Source: Gemmatimonadota bacterium (GTDB lineage: Bacteria > Gemmatimonadota > Gemmatimonadetes > Gemmatimonadales > Gemmatimonadaceae). Taken from it: a stretch of 64,000 nucleotides of DNA. Made by a program: the position numbers and the translations under genes. Below are positions 25,349-35,448 of this stretch, piece by piece. The notes beneath the pieces are model-generated. The model had not been told where the DNA came from. It ran no database searches and was given only the letters and a program-made list of their open reading frames with translations. Where the stretch lies: contig JAZKBK010000003.1 of the NCBI GenBank assembly GCA_040388625.1, positions 124,001-188,000 of the forward strand, given 5' to 3'. Numbering within the stretch: position 1 is the stretch's first letter; each line of letters begins with the position of its first letter.

Positions 25349-25753
25349 TCACACCATGGGACGTTCGTGAATGATGGACCAGGACACACCAAACCGATCT
25401 CGAAGCTGACTGAAGCGAGTGGCGTAGAATGTCTCCGCCATCGGCATGTAAACCTCGCCGCCATCGGCAAGAACCTTGTGTATCCGTTCCGCCTCTTCAG
25501 ACGAATCGACGGAGAGGTACATGTACACGCTATGAATCTTCTCGAAGATGGCGGACGGAACATCGTTTCCAATCAGTACTGTGCCACCGATGTCCATCCG
25601 TGCATGAATGATCGCATTGCCGGCTCCAGCAGGCGCGCCTGGTGCCTGGCTCTGATTCATCATCATCGTAATCTTCCCGCCAAGATGCTGCTCGTAGAAA
25701 CGAAATGCCTCTTCGCAATTCCCGGGGAAGTTCAGTTGCGTATGCAGCTTCAT
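25349..25753 (-). CDS. VOC family protein, PhnB type
   Basis: A 134-residue member of the PhnB-like branch of the vicinal-oxygen-chelate fold. Family features are MKLHTQLNFPGNCEEAFRFYEQHLGGKI, IIHARMDIGGTVLIGNDVP and the C-terminal FYATRFSQLRDRFGVSWSIIHERP. The branch has no single known reaction. It converges with the DUF5916 gene across a 60-bp gap and stands alone. Confidence 0.85.
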   Translation of the reverse strand: MKLHTQLNFPGNCEEAFRFYEQHLGGKITMMMNQSQAPGAPAGAGNAIIHARMDIGGTVLIGNDVPSAIFEKIHSVYMYLSVDSSEEAERIHKVLADGGEVYMPMAETFYATRFSQLRDRFGVSWSIIHERPMV

Positions 25754-25813
25754 GAATATTCTTTCGGAAAATAAGGTTTCGCTGGAGGCGGGATCAGGAA
25801 GTCGGGCGCGGCT

Positions 25814-27766
25814 CTACTGAACCGCCTCCGACTTCCGCAGCATCCATCGGTACAGCCACGCGACCGTTGCAACGAACACGACCAGCCCAAGCAACCGCGC
25901 TGGTGCAAAGCTCTCCGATACGAGCGCGATCGGGGCTTCCTTCGTGAGCCCTACGATGAGTCCGGCATTGACCACTCCCCACACACTCTCACCGACGATC
26001 AGTCCGGATGCAACGAGCGTAGCAAGCCGCTGAGCGCGCTCGGGATTCGACAGCGAGCGCGTGCGCCCTTCGTACCAGCGGGAGAGAACGGCGCCTACGA
26101 TCACGGCAAATGTTGCCGACATCGGGAGATATATTCCGATTCCAACGGCGAGAGGTGGGATGCGCAACTTCTTCATCGCGCCGAGTGTGGTGTCGAGCAG
26201 AATCAGGCCGACGCCGACGAGTGCGCCGATACCGAGCATCGTCCATTCCAGACTTCCGCCGATCACACCCTGAGCGAGTGCTGCAATCAGGGTTGCCTGT
26301 GGCGCGGGCAACGGATTTGCCGCAATCACGTGGGCGTTCGGGGCACCCGCAAATCCATATGCCTTGGCCAGCAGGTTCAACACGAACGGAATCACGGAGG
26401 CGCCCGCTGCGACTCCGACTACCAGCGCGATCTGCTGGCGCATCGGTGATGCACCGACGAGCTGGCCGGTTTTGAGATCCTGCAGGTTGTCATTTGAAAT
26501 TGTCGCGCACGCAAATACGATCGCCGTGACGAACAGCGCAAATGCAACCAGCGCGTGACGCGTATCCGCCGTCGGTGATACGACGAGCGTGACCAGCGAC
26601 GCACAGATCACGATCGACAGGATGCCAATGCCGGAGATCGGACTGTTCGATGCGCCGATGAGTCCAGCCATGTAGCCGCAGACTCCTGCGATTATGAAGC
26701 CGACGATCAGCACGAATGGCACGGCGACCAGTGTCAGTGCCAACGCACTGGGTGCGAGTACTGTCGATTTCGCAAAGGCGAACGAGAGCCAGGCCGTGAT
26801 CGCGAGGCAGACGGCGGTCAGTATGAAGATCCATTTGGGCGCGAGATCGCGGTCGCGGTCGTCTGCCGTGGTGGCGGCGCGGGCCGCGGCCAGTGTGCTG
26901 ACCAGTCCACCAACCACCGGCTTGGCGAGCATGAGAAGCGTATAGATCGCGGCGACACCAATGGTGCCGGCTCCGATGAATCGCACCTGCGTGCTCCAGA
27001 TCGCCGTGGTGTGCGCAGCCAGTGTCTGGCCGACCGTCGCCGGCTGCATCGACGTGAGAATCGGCACCGCGATGACCCACGAGATTATCTGACCGACGAG
27101 CATCGCCATTCCGACGGACAGTCCAACCAGCTGACCGGCACCGAGCAACGCGAGCGACCATGCGATGTCGTAGCCCGTCGACGCGGTCGCTCCGAGTCGA
27201 ATGACGCCGGCGAATTCGCCAGCGATGATACGCGTTCCGCTTACAATGGCAAGACCGGCCGACGCGACCGAGCCGAGCATGACAGCGGTGAGCCCTTCCC
27301 TTGCCTCACCGGTATCGTCCTTCGTGTCACCGCGCGTGCCCGATCCAACCTTCAGGACTTCGGCGGCAGCGACGCCTTCGGGGTACGGCAGGTCGGAGTT
27401 CGTCACCAGCGCGCGACGTAGCGGGATGGTGAATACCACACCGAGCACGCCACCACTCAGGCAGATGAAGAAAGATTCCCAGAACGGGAACCGAGTCCAC
27501 CACCCGACGATCACCAGTGCTGGCAGGACGAAGATGATCGCCGAGAGCGTACCGGCCGCCGATGCGACAGTCTGAACGATGTTGTTCTCGAGGATCGTCG
27601 AGTCCTTCACCGCGCTCAGCAGCGCCATGGAGATCACCGCCGCCGGTATCGACGAGGCGAAGGTGAGACCCACCTTGAGGCCGAGGTACACATTGGCCGT
27701 CGTGAAGATGGTCGTGATGAGGGCGCCGAGAATCAGCCCGCGTATCGTCAGCTCTTTTGGTTTCAC
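25814..27766 (-). CDS. OPT family oligopeptide transporter
   Basis: A 650-residue integral membrane protein of the oligopeptide transporter family, with about 15-16 membrane segments. The start (KELTIRGLILGALITTIFTTANVYLGLKVGLTFASSIPAAVISMALL) and NSDLPYPEGVAAAEVLKVG are hallmarks of the bacterial OPT/YSL branch. Members import peptides or metal chelates with protons. It starts with GTG and has no clear ribosome site. The GC-rich 71 bp upstream contain several GGGCGGG runs. It fits a peptide-using lifestyle, with secreted peptidases nearby. Confidence 0.93.
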   Translation of the reverse strand: MKPKELTIRGLILGALITTIFTTANVYLGLKVGLTFASSIPAAVISMALLSAVKDSTILENNIVQTVASAAGTLSAIIFVLPALVIVGWWTRFPFWESFFICLSGGVLGVVFTIPLRRALVTNSDLPYPEGVAAAEVLKVGSGTRGDTKDDTGEAREGLTAVMLGSVASAGLAIVSGTRIIAGEFAGVIRLGATASTGYDIAWSLALLGAGQLVGLSVGMAMLVGQIISWVIAVPILTSMQPATVGQTLAAHTTAIWSTQVRFIGAGTIGVAAIYTLLMLAKPVVGGLVSTLAAARAATTADDRDRDLAPKWIFILTAVCLAITAWLSFAFAKSTVLAPSALALTLVAVPFVLIVGFIIAGVCGYMAGLIGASNSPISGIGILSIVICASLVTLVVSPTADTRHALVAFALFVTAIVFACATISNDNLQDLKTGQLVGASPMRQQIALVVGVAAGASVIPFVLNLLAKAYGFAGAPNAHVIAANPLPAPQATLIAALAQGVIGGSLEWTMLGIGALVGVGLILLDTTLGAMKKLRIPPLAVGIGIYLPMSATFAVIVGAVLSRWYEGRTRSLSNPERAQRLATLVASGLIVGESVWGVVNAGLIVGLTKEAPIALVSESFAPARLLGLVVFVATVAWLYRWMLRKSEAVQ

Positions 27767-27837
27767 CGGCTAAAACTTACGCCGAAACGGGCGGGTGGGG
27801 AGAGCCGCAGGCGGGCCAGCGGGCGGGCCACCGGGTG

Positions 27838-28500
27838 CTAACGCGTATCGGCTCCGGGACGCTTCTTGATAAAGACGTGGGTCGCGCGCTCGCCAGCGAT
27901 GCTTTCCGTACACTCATAACCCAGAGCGCGCGCGTCGATTCCGTTCCAGAGATTCTCACCCGATCCGAGCAGCACCGGCCTGACAGCGAGGTGCATGTCA
28001 TCGACCAGTCCGGCAGTCAGAAATTGCCGCACCGTCGATACACCCCCGCCGAGACGGATGTCGAGGCCACCAGCTGCGGCAGTCGCCTGTTCCAGCGCTG
28101 CGTGGATACCGCCGGTGACAAAGTGAAACACCGTGCCGCCGGCCATTTCGAGTGGCGGCCGCGGATGATGCGTCAGCACGAAGACGGGAGTGTGGTACGG
28201 CGGCTCGTCGCCCCACCATCCTTTCCAGCTGTAATCAGGCCACGGTCCGCGCACGGGACCGAACATGTTGCGTCCAAGAATCCAGGCACCGATTCCCTCA
28301 AAACTTCGCTCGGCGATCCCGTTATCGATTCCCGTTTCACCATCGCCCTGACCGTGCATCTTCCGCCACGCGCGCGTGGAAAAGAACCACTCCATCAACT
28401 CGGGACCTCTGACGCCGAGCGGGTTCTGGAGATCCTGATCGGGACCGGCGCCGTAACCGTCAGTGGAAATTGCGAAACTCAGGACACGGAGCTTGGACAT
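27838..28500 (-). CDS. Dihydrofolate reductase family protein (RibD C-terminal-like)
   Basis: A 220-residue protein of the RibD C-terminal/DHFR-like fold, common as stand-alone predicted reductases. The order is LRVLSFAISTDGYGAG at the N-terminus, AWILGRNMFGP, VFVLTHHPRPPL, and the NADPH-binding strand LDIRLGGGVSTVRQFLTAGLVDDMHLAVRPVLLGSGENL. ATG 28500 is preferred because GAGG lies 5 bp upstream; ATG 28512 is possible. The substrate is unknown. Confidence 0.88.
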   Translation of the reverse strand: MSKLRVLSFAISTDGYGAGPDQDLQNPLGVRGPELMEWFFSTRAWRKMHGQGDGETGIDNGIAERSFEGIGAWILGRNMFGPVRGPWPDYSWKGWWGDEPPYHTPVFVLTHHPRPPLEMAGGTVFHFVTGGIHAALEQATAAAGGLDIRLGGGVSTVRQFLTAGLVDDMHLAVRPVLLGSGENLWNGIDARALGYECTESIAGERATHVFIKKRPGADTR

Positions 28501-28632
28501 TGTGATCCTCATTGATTGGCCAGGCTGACAAACTAGCTGATGCGAACGCGACAACCAACCCCGTTCACTGTGTCCTTGCGAAACACGCACGGCGCGGATT
28601 CCCACTCCATTTCACACGAGCCCGGAATGACA

Positions 28633-30987
28633 TCATGATACCGGCGACGCCGCGCCGTGATTCCTTTCCGGTGCTTCTACGCCCAGCAGATTGTGAACGA
28701 AGAAGTCGAAGCGCTTGAGCTCACCGTAAGTGCCGCCCGATCCATGACCAGCGCCCGGTATGACCAGCAAGTCGAAGTACTTCTTCGCCTTTATCAACGC
28801 ATTGACGACCTGCATCGTCGTCGAAGGATCCACGTTGGGATCCATCTCACCAACGACGAGCAGCAGCTTACCCTGCAATCTGTACGCGTTGTCCACGTTG
28901 GACGACGCCGCGTACTGCGGACCGATCGGCCATCCCATCCATTGCTCGTTCCACCAAATCTTGTCCATCCGGTTGTCGTGCGCGCCCGCAGCAGAAACGG
29001 CGGCCTTGTAGAACTCCGGATGAAAGAGCAATGCGCCGAGTGCGCTCTGACCGCCGGCTGAGGTTCCGTAAATGCCGACACGACTGATGTCGTAGTAGGG
29101 ATACTTCGCGGCGACTGCCTTGTGCCAGAGAATGCGATCAGGGAAGCCAGCATCGGCAAGATCTTTCCACGCGACATCGTGGAACGCCTTGGATCGATTC
29201 GACGTACCCATGCCATCGATCTGCACAACGATGAAGCCGAGCTCAGCCTGGGCTTGCATGCTGGCCTGAGTACTGAACGTCTTTGGAACGAAGGAGTCCT
29301 GCGGTCCGGCGTAGATGTTCTCGATGACGGGATACTTCTTTTTCGGATCGAAGTTGGTGGGACGGATGATGACGCCCCAGATGTCTGTCTTGCCGTCACG
29401 ACCCTTGGCAGTGAACACTTCCGGCGGACGCCAACCGGTGGCGAGCAGCGCGCTGGCGTCGGCGTGCTCCACATTCATTATCACTTGGAGATCGCTGGTT
29501 CGGCGAAGCTGTAGAACGGGCGGTAGATCCACGCGCGACCACAGATCGACGTAGTAGTTGTGATCGGGAGAAAAACTTACAGTGTGCATCGCGTCGGCGT
29601 CCGTGATCGCCGTGAGTCCGGATCCGTCGAAGTTGATGCGGTAGTGATGGATGAAGTACGGATCCTTGCCGGGATACATGCCGCTCGCGGCGAACCATAT
29701 CTGCCGCTTCGCGTCATCGATCCAATCGACGCCGCGGACCACCCATGGTCCCTTAGTGATCTGGTTCTTCACTCGGCCCGTAACGCCGTCGTAGAGGTAA
29801 AGGTGATTCCATCCATCGCGCTCGGACATCCAGATGATTTCCTTTCCGTCATCGATGTCATGTCGGTACTTCTTTGCGGAGTACTCGAAGAAGGTGGGCG
29901 ACTCTTCGTCCATGACTGCGCGTGTCGTGCCAGTGTTGGCATCGATCTCGATCACGCGATACGCCTGATGGCCACGCTGATTGTACTCGAACGTCACCGC
30001 CTGACTGTTGCGTCGCCAGGCGAGCGCCGTGACGTCGTATGCGTTGGGAAAGAGCGAGTTGTCGATGACGAACTGCCTGTGCGAAGCGAGATCGAAGAGT
30101 ACCGGCTGATCGACGTCGAGCACGTCGCCCGGCTTGTTGTAGTAGAGCGTCGAGTCCTTCGGCTGGAGCTGATCGGTTGGCGAGGACAGCACGTAATGCA
30201 CCATCCGCCGGTATCCGGGCCGCACGCGGTAGGCTGCGATCCGTCTGGAGTCCGGCGACCAGACGATTGACGACTGATCGTACGCATCGCCCTCTGATCC
30301 ATCGGTGCTGAGCATGACCCCGCGCTCGGAGCCCACGGGGCGCACATACACGTTGAAGTTGCGTATGAGAGCTTCCTGCTTTCCGTCTGGCGAAATGTGC
30401 GGGAGCGTATCCGGGCGCGGCAGTCCGCCGAACAATCCGCCGCCATAGCTCCGCCGCTCCCGCTGCGTGCGTTCCCTGGGCGGCGCAACGGCGCAAACAT
30501 AATTCGCCAGTGTGCAGCGCCAGCGTACCGCATCGGTGGGCGGTCCGAAGCGATCACGCGGTACGAATTCGATCGCGCTCTCGCCATCGGCGAACGAGAA
30601 TGTCGTAAACGGAAGCGTGAGCGCGGTTATCGGCCGCTTGAGATCGCTGCTGAGAGTGGCCGCGAGCCGGGTCTGATCGAACGGAGAACGTCGCGCGAGG
30701 GTGGCTGCGTCGACGAGCACGAAGGTGTGGCCGCCGCGCACCGATTTATTGTAGGTGAAGCTGTCCCCATTCTGGAGCCATACCGGCGGATCGGCGTCGT
30801 CCACAACGAGTCCGTCGAGCCGTCGCGCCAATCCCTCGGCGCGTGCATAATCGGCCGCTGTTCCCTGCGCGGCGACAGTTACGGGGATCGTCGCAGCGAC
30901 ACTGCACGATAGAAGAACGACCGTCATGGCGCGCTGCACACGAGCTGCCCGTGCGGCCATCGGCGCCGGCTCTCTTACGGACTTCAT
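28633..30987 (-). CDS. S9 family prolyl oligopeptidase, DPP-IV-like, exported
   Basis: A 784-residue secreted peptidase. A signal peptide ([22 protein letters not shown]) leads into a beta-propeller of DPP-IV type (residues about 90-500) and an alpha/beta-hydrolase domain. The catalytic Ser is in YGTSAGGQ (about residue 643), with Asp in GEMDPNVD (about 716) and His in PGAGHG (about 748). Such enzymes release dipeptides after proline or alanine in the periplasm. A GAGGGG ribosome site precedes the ATG. It is divergent from a DoxX-like membrane gene. Confidence 0.93.
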   Translation of the reverse strand: MKSVREPAPMAARAARVQRAMTVVLLSCSVAATIPVTVAAQGTAADYARAEGLARRLDGLVVDDADPPVWLQNGDSFTYNKSVRGGHTFVLVDAATLARRSPFDQTRLAATLSSDLKRPITALTLPFTTFSFADGESAIEFVPRDRFGPPTDAVRWRCTLANYVCAVAPPRERTQRERRSYGGGLFGGLPRPDTLPHISPDGKQEALIRNFNVYVRPVGSERGVMLSTDGSEGDAYDQSSIVWSPDSRRIAAYRVRPGYRRMVHYVLSSPTDQLQPKDSTLYYNKPGDVLDVDQPVLFDLASHRQFVIDNSLFPNAYDVTALAWRRNSQAVTFEYNQRGHQAYRVIEIDANTGTTRAVMDEESPTFFEYSAKKYRHDIDDGKEIIWMSERDGWNHLYLYDGVTGRVKNQITKGPWVVRGVDWIDDAKRQIWFAASGMYPGKDPYFIHHYRINFDGSGLTAITDADAMHTVSFSPDHNYYVDLWSRVDLPPVLQLRRTSDLQVIMNVEHADASALLATGWRPPEVFTAKGRDGKTDIWGVIIRPTNFDPKKKYPVIENIYAGPQDSFVPKTFSTQASMQAQAELGFIVVQIDGMGTSNRSKAFHDVAWKDLADAGFPDRILWHKAVAAKYPYYDISRVGIYGTSAGGQSALGALLFHPEFYKAAVSAAGAHDNRMDKIWWNEQWMGWPIGPQYAASSNVDNAYRLQGKLLLVVGEMDPNVDPSTTMQVVNALIKAKKYFDLLVIPGAGHGSGGTYGELKRFDFFVHNLLGVEAPERNHGAASPVS

Positions 30988-31055
30988 GGTTCCCCTCGTT
31001 GTTGACGGCGCGGCGCCACATCGACGCGAGCGATTATGGGTTACTGGTCGGGAGG

Positions 31056-31068
31056 GGATATAATATCC
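31056..31068. promoter_or_regulatory. Palindrome with TATAAT in a divergent intergenic region
   Basis: GGATAT-A-ATATCC is a perfect palindrome containing a consensus TATAAT (31059-31064), 68 bp before the peptidase start and 103 bp before the membrane gene. No clear -35 element pairs with it on either strand. Confidence 0.3.
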
Positions 31069-31171
31069 AATCTTGACGACCGCAAGATCACCAGATCATT
31101 ACATCATAGACAGGATAATTACGTCGGGGCTCAACGAGTCGCGGATAATATTCGTTACTCGCCCTCCACTC

Positions 31172-31945
31172 ATGCGATACAAACAGGCTACCCAACAGGC
31201 GTTCGCCATTGGCATGATCGGCCTCGGAATCGTCGGTCTCGTCTACGGCGATTTCGCGACAGTATGGCACGACGCGCCAGCCTCATTGCCAGGTCGCGAG
31301 ATACTCGCGTACGCGTCGGCGACGCTCATGCTGGTGTGCGGCATCGGTTTGCTCTCGAAGCGCACCGAAGTGTTGGCGGCACGCGTGCTTGTGCCATACT
31401 GGGCGCTCGTAGTACTGTTGCTCGAGATTCCGCTGGTCATCAGAGCTCCGCTCGTTGAAATGACCTGGTTGAACACGGCGATGATCACCGTCGTCTTCAC
31501 AGGCGCATGGGTGCTGACCGCTGCGGATACGCGCGCGCTTCGCATCGCCCAGCTCGTATTCGGGGCCGCCCTGATTCCGATCGGCCTTTCGCACTTCGTC
31601 TACGTCGACCTGACCGCGCCCCTCGTTCCCGCCTGGCTTCCCTTCCACACCGGCTGGGCCTACCTCACCGGAGCTGCGCATATCGCAGCCGGACTTGGCG
31701 TGCTTCTCGGGATTTATCCGCGGCTCGCGGCGGCAATGGAGGCAGCGATGCTGAGCGCATTCACCGGTCTGGTCTGGATTCCGGCGATCATCGCCACGCC
31801 AAGGACGCAGAACGTGTGGTCAGAGTTCACCATCTCCTGGGCGATCAGCGCGGGCGCGTGGGTGGTTGCGGCGAGCATCGCGAACAAGAATCCGGCGACG
31901 TCCCAGCAGTCGCCGGAACCGATAGTTCGCCGGCCAGCAGCTTAG
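31172..31945 (+). CDS. DoxX-like integral membrane protein
   Basis: A 257-residue membrane protein with about seven hydrophobic segments, for example AIGMIGLGIVGLVYGDF, VVLLLEIPLVI, LVFGAALIPIGLSHFVY and AYLTGAAHIAAGLGVLLGIY. Repeated G-x-x-H and short polar loops resemble DoxX/DoxD-type proteins. ATG 31172 (MRYKQATQQ) is chosen; the longer ORF start at 31073 lies in the intergenic region. It converges with the glutamine cyclotransferase gene, with 15 bp between the stops. The function is not known. Confidence 0.7.
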   Translation: MRYKQATQQAFAIGMIGLGIVGLVYGDFATVWHDAPASLPGREILAYASATLMLVCGIGLLSKRTEVLAARVLVPYWALVVLLLEIPLVIRAPLVEMTWLNTAMITVVFTGAWVLTAADTRALRIAQLVFGAALIPIGLSHFVYVDLTAPLVPAWLPFHTGWAYLTGAAHIAAGLGVLLGIYPRLAAAMEAAMLSAFTGLVWIPAIIATPRTQNVWSEFTISWAISAGAWVVAASIANKNPATSQQSPEPIVRRPAA

Positions 31946-31960
31946 CGCGTTGCCATGAAC

Positions 31961-32752
31961 CTATAGATGTTTTTGCGATGGAGACGGGCGCAGCCGAACC
32001 TGAAACATCACCGGCCAATATTTTCCGGTGAGAAGAAGCTGCTTTCCATCCGGCGCAAGCGCGATTCCGTTCATGACTTCAGCGTACGCCGGACGGTCCG
32101 GATACAGATCCGCAAAGTCGATCGTCTCCCGCACGTCGCCGGTTGCCGGATCGATTCGGAGCACCCAGTTGGACTGGTACACGTTGGCGAACAGCTCGCC
32201 GTTGACGTACTCCAACTCGTTGATCTGATACAGCGGCGCACCATTGTCGCGTACATGCACGACTCGTTGCACCTGAAACGTTTCCGGTGACAGCACACGC
32301 AGCGAATCGGAGCCATCGCTCATGATCAGCGACGTTCCGTCGGCTGCGAGTCCCCACCCTTCACCGGGATAGTTGAACGAATCGCGTGGAGCGAGTGTGG
32401 CGGCATCGTACGTGTACGCCACACCGGCCTTCCATGTGAGCTGATACAGGCGACCCTTGAGCAGCGCGAGCCCTTCGCCAAACCGATTTGCTGCAAGCGG
32501 CCTCGACGCCAGCACTCTGCCCGATTTGAGATCGACTCGTCGCACGTCGGAGCGGCCGTTGAGTCCGGTGCTCTCGAAGAGCACGCCGTCGGCGTAGAGA
32601 AGCCCCTGCGTGTAGGCGAAAGAATCGTGCGGGAAGCGCGCCGTCACTTCGTAACGCGCTGGCTGGTGACTCTCAGTGCCGCGGCATCCTGCACCCATTA
32701 GTATCGTCACGGCTACGATCAGCGACGTAGGGCACGTACGGTTTGTGCGCAT
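31961..32752 (-). CDS. Glutaminyl-peptide cyclotransferase, lipoprotein
   Basis: A 263-residue protein of the plant/bacterial glutamine cyclotransferase family, a five-bladed beta-propeller that converts N-terminal Gln to pyroglutamate. Diagnostic stretches are FPHDSFAYTQGLLYADGVLFESTGLNGRSDVRRVDL, GEGWGLAADGTSLIMSDGSDSLRVLSPETF and INELEYVNGELFANVYQSNWVLRIDP. The signal peptide ends in a lipobox (MGAGC), so it is probably lipid-anchored. ATG 32752 is chosen over 32785 because a GGAG motif precedes it. It follows the ABC-2 permease gene by 39 bp. Confidence 0.92.
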   Translation of the reverse strand: MRTNRTCPTSLIVAVTILMGAGCRGTESHQPARYEVTARFPHDSFAYTQGLLYADGVLFESTGLNGRSDVRRVDLKSGRVLASRPLAANRFGEGLALLKGRLYQLTWKAGVAYTYDAATLAPRDSFNYPGEGWGLAADGTSLIMSDGSDSLRVLSPETFQVQRVVHVRDNGAPLYQINELEYVNGELFANVYQSNWVLRIDPATGDVRETIDFADLYPDRPAYAEVMNGIALAPDGKQLLLTGKYWPVMFQVRLRPSPSQKHL

Positions 32753-32791
32753 AGGAGAAAATACTCCGTTGCCTCGCTGCAACATCCCGAA

Positions 32792-33547
32792 TCACTCCCA
32801 GCGGAAAACGCGTGTTGAAATGGCGGTGTACGCGGCGAACAGAACGAGCAGCGCCGCGACGTTCACCCAGTGTGCGCCCCAACCGGATCCATCCCACACG
32901 CCCTGCAGCAGTGCCACCGCGTGCGTCGTCGGGAACAGATACGCCAACCCGCGGAGTGCGCGCGGGAATCTATCCAGTGGATAGAAGAGCCCCGACAACG
33001 CGAGCATGGGATAGAGTACCGCCGCGCTGATCGGCTGCGCGAACCGCGCCGTAGGCACCAGGCTGGCGAGGACGAATCCAAGAGAGAGGATGCTGAACGT
33101 GCCAAGCACGACGGCTGCGGTGAAGCTGAATACGTTTACGCGCATCACGCCCGGGAAAAGTCGCCGGCCGGCGAGCATGAGCAACGCGAGACTGACCACC
33201 GTGAACACAAGCTTCACAGTTACCTGCGCACCCATGATCGTCACCGGCGACAGTGGCGTGGAGCGAAGGCGTTTGAGGATACCACCTTCCCTGTATATGG
33301 ATATGATCGCAACGAGCGACTGCACCGCGCTGATCGCGATCAATATCGCCGCGAGGATCGCCACGTTGAATGGGATATCGACCCCCGGTGTGGCCATCGG
33401 TTTGCCGATGCCTAAGGCGCGTCCCAATACCACGAAAACCAGCAGCGGCACCAATAGCGCGCCGACGAACCCCATTGGTTCGCGCATGAAGATCTTGGTC
33501 TCGAGCCAGGTGAGCTTCCAGAATCCCCGCAGCGGTCCGCGTGGCAT
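32792..33547 (-). CDS. ABC-2 type exporter permease
   Basis: A 251-residue membrane protein of the ABC-2 family with six segments. A cytoplasmic N-terminus (FWKLTWLETKIFMREP) is followed by the typical loop SIYREGGILKRLRSTPLSP and the ABC-2 motif LSGLFYPLDRFPRALRGLAYLFPTTHAV. Its ATG lies 2 bp after the stop of the ATPase gene, so the pair forms a half-transporter exporter for an unknown substrate. Confidence 0.92.
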   Translation of the reverse strand: MPRGPLRGFWKLTWLETKIFMREPMGFVGALLVPLLVFVVLGRALGIGKPMATPGVDIPFNVAILAAILIAISAVQSLVAIISIYREGGILKRLRSTPLSPVTIMGAQVTVKLVFTVVSLALLMLAGRRLFPGVMRVNVFSFTAAVVLGTFSILSLGFVLASLVPTARFAQPISAAVLYPMLALSGLFYPLDRFPRALRGLAYLFPTTHAVALLQGVWDGSGWGAHWVNVAALLVLFAAYTAISTRVFRWE

Positions 33548-33549
33548 CG

Positions 33550-34455
33550 TCAGTCCCTGATCCCGTGACCGGTCAGCTTGAGGAACACATCCTCGAGCGT
33601 CGGGATCTCGGTGCGGAAACCACGCACGCGAATACCTTCGCGCGCGATGACGTTGATCACTCCGGTCACGAAGTCGTCACCGGCGCCGCGAAGCGTGTAC
33701 GTCACTCCATTGCGCTCGATCGCGCCAAGGCCCTGCATGCGTTCGATGACATCTGCATCATCGCTCGTGAAGACGGCAGTCCGTTCCGGGCAGTGCTTCT
33801 GTACCAGCTCGGCGGGCGTGCCCAACTCGATGATGCATCCGTGCTCGATGATCGCGACGCGATCGCAGAGTCGCTCGGCCTCTTCCATCAGGTGAGTCGT
33901 GAGGAACACCGTCGTGCCACGGTCTCTGATCCCGGTTACCAGGGCCCATATCGCACGACGCGCCTGTGGATCGAGTCCGGTGGTGAGCTCATCGAGGAAC
34001 ACGACCTCGGGTTCATGAATGAGCGCCAGCGCGATGAAGAGCCGCTGCTTCTGTCCACCGGAGAGAGTCATGAACCATGAGTCGCGCTTTGCTGCGAGAC
34101 CAAGGCGGTCGAGGAGTGCGTCGGTATCCACCACACGGGGATACAGCGACGCCCAGAGGTCCACCGCCTCCCACACCTTGATCCGCTTCTGGAGCTGCGC
34201 TTCCTGGTGCTGCACGCCGATCCGCTGCCGGAGAGTGTTGGCGTCGCGCTGTGGATCGAGGCCGAGTACCGAAATGGTCCCGGCGTCGGGAACGCGATTG
34301 CCCTCCACGCACTCCATCGTGGTCGTCTTGCCGGCGCCGTTCGGACCAATGAGCCCGAAGATCTCGCCTTCGAACACTTCCAGCGAGACGTCTCTCACTG
34401 CGATAGTGCGGCCGTAACGCTTACCCAGTCTCGAGACGGAAATGACGGGAATCAC
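33550..34455 (-). CDS. ABC exporter ATP-binding protein
   Basis: A 301-residue ATPase partner of the following permease. Walker A is GPNGAGKTT, the signature is LSGGQKQR and Walker B is VVFLDELTTGLDP, where Leu replaces the usual Pro after the catalytic Glu. The extra C-terminal part (after about residue 225) is typical of DrrA/NatA-like exporters. It overlaps the small upstream gene by 4 bp (ATGA). Confidence 0.94.
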   Translation of the reverse strand: MIPVISVSRLGKRYGRTIAVRDVSLEVFEGEIFGLIGPNGAGKTTTMECVEGNRVPDAGTISVLGLDPQRDANTLRQRIGVQHQEAQLQKRIKVWEAVDLWASLYPRVVDTDALLDRLGLAAKRDSWFMTLSGGQKQRLFIALALIHEPEVVFLDELTTGLDPQARRAIWALVTGIRDRGTTVFLTTHLMEEAERLCDRVAIIEHGCIIELGTPAELVQKHCPERTAVFTSDDADVIERMQGLGAIERNGVTYTLRGAGDDFVTGVINVIAREGIRVRGFRTEIPTLEDVFLKLTGHGIRD

Positions 34456-34709
34456 GTTGGATCTTGCATCGTCCGTGTCAGTCGCGCTGCTACGTCATCC
34501 ATCTGTCGCCTGCGTAGCCTGGCCCAGCGCGGGAGTCGTAGCGCGCCGAGGGCGGTGGGCGAGATGCCGACTTCGCGAGCAATGTCCTGGAGGTCATCGA
34601 GCGTCAGTCCGTCAGCGCGACCGCCTGGCAGTGTGCGCGAGTCGGAGCCTTCCGCGGCCGCACGGAAGATCGCCGCGACCTCGTCTTCATCGTAGTGGCG
34701 GTCCGGCAT
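34452..34709 (-). CDS. Small predicted regulator before the ABC exporter
   Basis: An 85-residue protein. DRHYDEDEVAAIFRAAAEG and GLTLDDLQDIAREVGISPTALGAL form two helical segments that look like a short helix-turn-helix or its dimerisation helix. Similar N-terminal blocks occur in larger soil-bacterial proteins, sometimes before membrane domains. The stop overlaps the ATPase start (ATGA), so it is probably translated in the same operon. The basic end (LPRWARLRRRQMDDVAARLTR) may contact nucleic acid. I do not recognise a named family. Confidence 0.55.
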   Translation of the reverse strand: MPDRHYDEDEVAAIFRAAAEGSDSRTLPGGRADGLTLDDLQDIAREVGISPTALGALRLPRWARLRRRQMDDVAARLTRTMQDPT

Positions 34710-34986
34710 GGTGATTCAGATCCTCCAGTGAGGCCTCTCTGCCCGTGACACCGAGCCCATATAATCAAGCATCGGGGTTGCGCGGCGTCCACAGTGAAGG
34801 CCGCGCGAGTGCGGGCGAGGGGTCGGCACCAGGCATGACTCGACTGAGACGGGCTCGCAGGCGACGCCGGCGGAGGCGTTGCTGGAGCGCGGCGCGGGGC
34901 ACTACGTTGTCATCCCCAGGATTGCTTGCACGGATTTCGCATGCGCTTGTGTACGGAATCATTCTCTGTCCCGTATCAGATATCTC

Positions 34987-35421
34987 ATGAGCTCAATTCC
35001 AGCAGTCACGGCTGCCGGTGCATCCAGCGACGAACCGGCGACGTTCGTCGCCAACACACTCTCGGCGTCGTTGACCGTCAATGTCATTGAGACCAGCCTC
35101 GCGTGGTATCGCGACGTGCTCGGCTTCACGGTTGCACAGACACACGAGCGTGACGGAAAGATGTTCGCCGTGTCGCTCAGAGCGGGGCCGGTGGCCATCC
35201 TGCTGACGCAGGACAACGGCGCCAGGGGATCGGACCGGGTCAAGGGCGCCGGAATGTCGTTGCGGCTGACGACGTCCCAGAACATCGACGAGCTGGCGAC
35301 GCGAGTGCGGGAGCGTGGCGGCATACTGGAGACGGAGCCGGTGGATATGAGGGGCGTGCGCGTGTTTCGGTTGGTCGATCCGGATGGATTCAAGCTGGTG
35401 ATATCGTCGGAACCGGCGTAG
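34987..35421 (+). CDS. VOC family (glyoxalase/bleomycin-resistance-like) protein
   Basis: A 144-residue single VOC domain. SLTVNVIETSLAWYRDVLGFTVAQTHERDGKMFAVSLRAGPVAILLTQ is the N-terminal module, and LATRVRERGGILETEPVDMRGVRVFRLVDPDGFKLVI is the C-terminal module, with the usual Asp-Pro-Asp-Gly turn and the metal-ligand position near the end. ATG 34987 is the best start. The substrate is unknown. The preceding 277 bp (34710-34986) show no other feature. Confidence 0.85.
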   Translation: MSSIPAVTAAGASSDEPATFVANTLSASLTVNVIETSLAWYRDVLGFTVAQTHERDGKMFAVSLRAGPVAILLTQDNGARGSDRVKGAGMSLRLTTSQNIDELATRVRERGGILETEPVDMRGVRVFRLVDPDGFKLVISSEPA

Positions 35422-35448
35422 CTGGTACGCTTCATCAGGGACAAGCAA

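Noticed and set aside
27786-27835. G-quadruplex-like GGGCGGG runs upstream of the OPT gene
   Set aside because: The fourth G-run is too far from the first three for a normal quadruplex, and such runs are common at this GC content.
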